Part shown: one piece after another, positions 8,738 through 10,721 of the stretch | Position numbering within the stretch: position 1 is the stretch's first letter | Layout of the letters: each line of letters begins with the position of its first letter | Source: Puniceicoccales bacterium | GTDB lineage: Bacteria; Verrucomicrobiota; Verrucomicrobiae; Opitutales; LL51 | Assembly (NCBI GenBank): GCA_031259625.1 | Contig: JAIRLG010000034.1 | Span: 1-10,721, forward strand | Reading direction: 5' to 3' | Length of the DNA stretch: 10,721 nt | The notes under the pieces: model-generated | Told to the model about the DNA's origin: nothing | What the model saw: only the letters and a program-made list of their open reading frames with translations | Databases searched by the model: none | Made by a program: the position numbers and the translations under genes

Positions 8738-9565
8738 ATGGATAGTAAAAAGTTTGGGACGTGGAGTAGGGTTTGTGTAGCGTGTTTTTTCACGGCGGGA
8801 GTGGAAGCAACGCCGCTGGATGATCTGGCGGCCGTTATAGGGAAGCATAGCTCCTGTCGGACAGAAGATTTTGCGCAAAGGCAGAAAGAAATACAGAGAT
8901 CTATGCAATGCCTGCAGAGAATGCAGGTCAGCAATCCGTGGGATGGGACGAGAGAGATATTGAGGGTTTATCCGTTTTTTGGAGAAATATGGGAGACGAC
9001 TTCCCCTAAGCTTTGTTTGGACGAGGAGGGCTATGTTTGCAAGGCAGGAACCTCGAAGGCTTTCCGTGTGACCGAAGAAAAATGGGTGAGGCGTAATTGG
9101 GAAAATTTACTGACGTCTCTCAATCGCGTTGTCTCTCTCTGTCAAAGATGTGAAAAGGAGACCAGAGTTCTGATAAACCTCGTTCACAGATTCAGAGGTA
9201 CATCGGAATTGCCGCCAACAGATAAAGATCCTCTGGAAGAAGCACAGCAACTTCTAAAATGGCTCCGCCACGGAAGGAATCCCGTGATACCAGAGCCTTT
9301 TTCTCCAGAAACCCGGGTTCGATTAGAAAGAGAAAGGGAAGAAAAATTGGCGAGAAGCTCACGTAAGGCAGAGGAGTGGTCCCTTAATTTTGACCAGATG
9401 TTGGAAGAATTAAAAATATCCATGCCACGGGATCAACAACGCGTTCATCGAATTTTCAGAGCACACCTAGTCCCTGATGAAGCCATACAGCGATGCCTCG
9501 AAGAGGCGGAACGCCTCCTGCTACCCTACGCCAGACCAGCCCCGCCTGCAGCGGGAGAGGATTAA
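8738..9565 (+). CDS. Unrecognised secreted-type protein, NPWD family
   Basis: 275 aa; not recognised. The N-terminus reads as a signal peptide: Asp-Ser-Lys-Lys, a hydrophobic stretch (about 12-21), and VEA before Thr25 as a likely cleavage site. The mature part is helical and charged, with NPWD at 66-69, YPFFGEIW at 78-85, TEEKW further on, several cysteines (C40, C58, a CLDEEGYVC pair, a CQRC pair), a stretch very rich in Arg and Glu, and an Ala/Pro-rich end. The protein at 10042 shares the signal-peptide type, NPWD at nearly the same position, YPxxxExW, T[ER]E[KE]W and a later W-x-[LI]-[ND]-x-DQ block, so they are paralogues. The ATG at 8738 is preferred; an in-frame TTG at 8696 overlaps the previous stop and would place the terminator hairpin inside the gene. 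No Shine-Dalgarno is visible. G+C is lower than in groEL. Confidence 0.75.
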   Translation: MDSKKFGTWSRVCVACFFTAGVEATPLDDLAAVIGKHSSCRTEDFAQRQKEIQRSMQCLQRMQVSNPWDGTREILRVYPFFGEIWETTSPKLCLDEEGYVCKAGTSKAFRVTEEKWVRRNWENLLTSLNRVVSLCQRCEKETRVLINLVHRFRGTSELPPTDKDPLEEAQQLLKWLRHGRNPVIPEPFSPETRVRLEREREEKLARSSRKAEEWSLNFDQMLEELKISMPRDQQRVHRIFRAHLVPDEAIQRCLEEAERLLLPYARPAPPAAGED

Positions 9566-9610
9566 GCGCCAAATAAGAGAACTCCGATTTAGAATAATTT
9601 TTGGTCTCCT

Positions 9611-9637
9611 AAGGGTTTTCTTCGGAAGGCCCTTTTT
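9611..9637 (+). terminator. Degenerate terminator hairpin after the NPWD gene
   Basis: AAGGGTT (9611-9617) can pair with GGCCCTT (9628-9634) using two G-T wobbles, followed by a T-run to 9637. The right arm and T-run come from the 42-bp repeat shared with the groEL terminator, while the left arm differs and pairs less well. It starts 45 nt after the stop codon and probably still ends the transcript. Confidence 0.55.
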
Positions 9638-9660
9638 CGTCCCTATATTTCCCGTCCAAA
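9619..9660 (+). repeat. 42-bp direct repeat, copy 2
   Basis: Same orientation as 7767-7808, 1852 bp downstream, 39 of 42 positions identical with the three differences adjacent (9645-9647). Each copy precedes an ORF for an exported-type product (7887 and 9816). The arrangement fits duplication of a terminator-plus-leader cassette or recombination-driven insertion of the intervening genes. Confidence 0.85.
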
Positions 9661-9815
9661 ATTTCCTCTCCAACGAGAGCGATGGGATAATTTTCTGTAA
9701 AAAGCCCCTCTTTTTTCCCTAAAGGCTGCAACTTTCCCCAAAAGGCCAAAAAGGGACTGTGAGGTGGTTGAGGTGGCGATTATGCCGCCTCGATTAACCC
9801 AACAGAGGTTATCTT
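9661..9815 (+). promoter_or_regulatory. Leader region of the small exported peptide
   Basis: A-rich and C-rich non-coding sequence. It holds a tandem 9-nt repeat TGAGGTGG(T/C) at 9760-9768 and 9769-9777, the second of which forms the left arm of a hairpin (9770-9777 with 9784-9791, one G-T wobble, 6-nt loop). TTAACCCAA follows at 9794-9802, then GAGG at 9805-9808 as a Shine-Dalgarno 7 nt before the ATG at 9816. The hairpin just before the translation start could control initiation. I see no clear -35/-10 pair. Confidence 0.4.
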
Positions 9816-9953
9816 ATGACTAACGTAAGAAGATTGATCTTCAACTGCGCCCTCTGCTGCAGCTGTTTACGGCTCCCGGTCTCGGCGGTAGTGACACTGG
9901 AAACAGTTTTAGCAGAAATCGGCATAAGCGAGGCGAATCTTTATTCATCCTAG
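9816..9953 (+). CDS. Small secreted-type peptide or N-terminal relic of the NPWD family
   Basis: 45 aa, ending at TAG (9951-9953). It has a strong start (GAGG, 7-nt spacing, ATG) and a convincing signal peptide: MTNVRR, hydrophobic and Cys-rich core (LIFNCALCCSCL), and VSA as cleavage site near residue 24, leaving about 21 residues. The mature start, TLETVLAEIG, resembles the mature start TPLDDLAAVIG of the protein at 8738, so this could be the 5' remnant of a third NPWD-family gene. Sequence after the stop does not continue the family in the same frame. Alternatively it is a genuine small exported peptide. The intact start and signal peptide argue that it may still be expressed. It lies 88 bp before the next paralogue. 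Confidence 0.5.
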   Translation: MTNVRRLIFNCALCCSCLRLPVSAVVTLETVLAEIGISEANLYSS

Positions 9954-10041
9954 GGAGCTCTTTTTACATTTTCTATTGACACTCGCATCAGGTATACCAG
10001 AAAATATCCCTCTGATTAGATCAGTTAATAAAGAAGTTGAT
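9954..10041 (+). promoter_or_regulatory. Spacer with possible promoter of the last gene
   Basis: An 88-bp A/T-rich spacer. A perfect TTGACA is at 9976-9981, but no good -10 lies at 16-18 nt; the nearest candidates (TATACC at 9993-9998 and AATATC at 10003-10008) are too near or too far. A weak purine run AAAGAAG precedes the ATG at 10042. Confidence 0.3.
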
Positions 10042-10721
10042 ATGGATATTCGAAAAATCGGGTTCATGGGAGTGATGTGCATTGCCAGCTTTGCAGGCTG
10101 TATTCCGGATACCGCGGCAACACCCTGGGAAGAAATGGAGGCCCGGTTCTCGCGCTGGGTAACGCAGCATGAGGTGGAGTTTTTGGATGAGGTATCCTGT
10201 GTGCGTAGGGAACTGCGCTATCTGCAGGAAATGGAAAAAAGAAATCCCTGGGACAACTTTCCCTCAAGACTTTCCGAGGAATATCCAGCCATTGCAGAAG
10301 AATGGATCCGGCCGGTACAGCTCACGTTTCCGAAGGAAGGATTTATGGGCACTCGAGAGGAATGGCAGGCAAAGCACAAGGGGATTTTGTTGCGTTATCT
10401 CGAACATTTACGTGGACTTTTCCAGGCGAATACCGAAGATCTGGAGGCATTAATAGCATTAATAACCCCCACCCGCACCGTCGATGAACAGGAAAGAGTT
10501 TCGGAAGAAACTCCTCCATTCGGGGAAGTGGAAGTTGGAGGAGCTTCACAGGAAGTGCACAATTGGGATATTGATGTCGATCAATACTTATTGCTTAAGG
10601 AAGAAATCCGCCAAATGGATGAAATGAATGCCCAGTTCTTGCGGGAAAAGTTTTCGTTCACGGATGAGCAAGTTGAGCAATTCCGGACAACATTCGGAAG
10701 AATTTATGAGGAACTTATAGG
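10042..10721 (+). CDS. Unrecognised secreted-type protein, NPWD family (partial, cut at window end)
   Basis: 226 codons are visible with no stop; the 3' end lies beyond the window. Not recognised outside this locus. The N-terminus is a signal peptide (MDIRK, hydrophobic 6-19). SFAGC with Cys20 resembles a lipoprotein lipobox, but a type I cleavage after DTAA at 26 is also possible, and the following ATPWEEM aligns with ATPLDDL of the protein at 8738. Shared with that protein: LQxM and NPWD (68-71, against 66-69), YPAIAEEW (81-88), TREEW, and W-x-I-D-x-DQ near the visible C-terminus. The product is helical, charged and Glu-rich. The start is supported by the family alignment and signal peptide; the Shine-Dalgarno is weak. 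It lies in the same orientation as the other accessory genes and has the same lower G+C. Confidence 0.8.
   Translation, partial: MDIRKIGFMGVMCIASFAGCIPDTAATPWEEMEARFSRWVTQHEVEFLDEVSCVRRELRYLQEMEKRNPWDNFPSRLSEEYPAIAEEWIRPVQLTFPKEGFMGTREEWQAKHKGILLRYLEHLRGLFQANTEDLEALIALITPTRTVDEQERVSEETPPFGEVEVGGASQEVHNWDIDVDQYLLLKEEIRQMDEMNAQFLREKFSFTDEQVEQFRTTFGRIYEELI

Noticed and set aside
7849..9981. TTGACA boxes near each large accessory gene (7849, 8696, 9976)
   Set aside because: None has an acceptable -10 at 16-18 nt, and the one at 8696 lies in a stop codon/terminator, so a shared promoter claim is not supported.

Overview
The window reads as a stretch of a bacterial chromosome. Three kinds of observation point to the PVC group, most likely Verrucomicrobiota: the chaperonin sequence (for example the [17 protein letters not shown] block in GroEL), the class of pyruvate phosphate dikinase, and a sigma-54-like promoter. 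This taxonomic call is inference from protein flavour, not a search result.

Layout: (1) 1-332, an extremely G/C-rich low-complexity start, a GC hairpin repeat, and the leader of the first gene. (2) 333-3035, ppdK, a complete pyruvate phosphate dikinase of 900 aa. (3) 3036-3726, a 691-bp gene-free region packed with long perfect or near-perfect inverted repeats, one of them folding as a multi-branched element. It shares a 35-bp inverted repeat with the region upstream of ppdK and ends in a textbook -24/-12 (sigma-54) promoter pointing at dnaK. (4) 3727-7710, dnaK-groES-groEL in one orientation, covering both the Hsp70 and Hsp60 folding machines, with no CIRCE element, closed by a strong intrinsic terminator. 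(5) 7810-10721, an accessory region of visibly lower G+C and different codon use (many AGA, ATA and TTA codons). It holds three unrecognised secreted-type proteins (one cut by the window end) and one 45-aa secreted-type peptide, all on the + strand.

The housekeeping part is conventional in content. ppdK interconverts pyruvate and PEP using ATP/PPi; DnaK and GroEL-GroES fold proteins in the cytosol. The possibly new biology is in the accessory region and the non-coding region. The proteins at 8738-9565 and 10042-10721 are diverged paralogues sharing NPWD, YPxxxExW and T[ER]E[KE]W signatures at matching positions behind signal peptides. The small ORF at 9816-9953 looks like an N-terminal relic or miniature of the same family. 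The protein at 7887-8699 contains two copies of its own approx. 80-aa domain. A 42-bp piece of the groEL terminator region is repeated after the second accessory gene, so the two larger genes sit between direct repeats. I interpret this as a growing array of rapidly diverging exported proteins inserted behind groEL; their function cannot be told from sequence alone.
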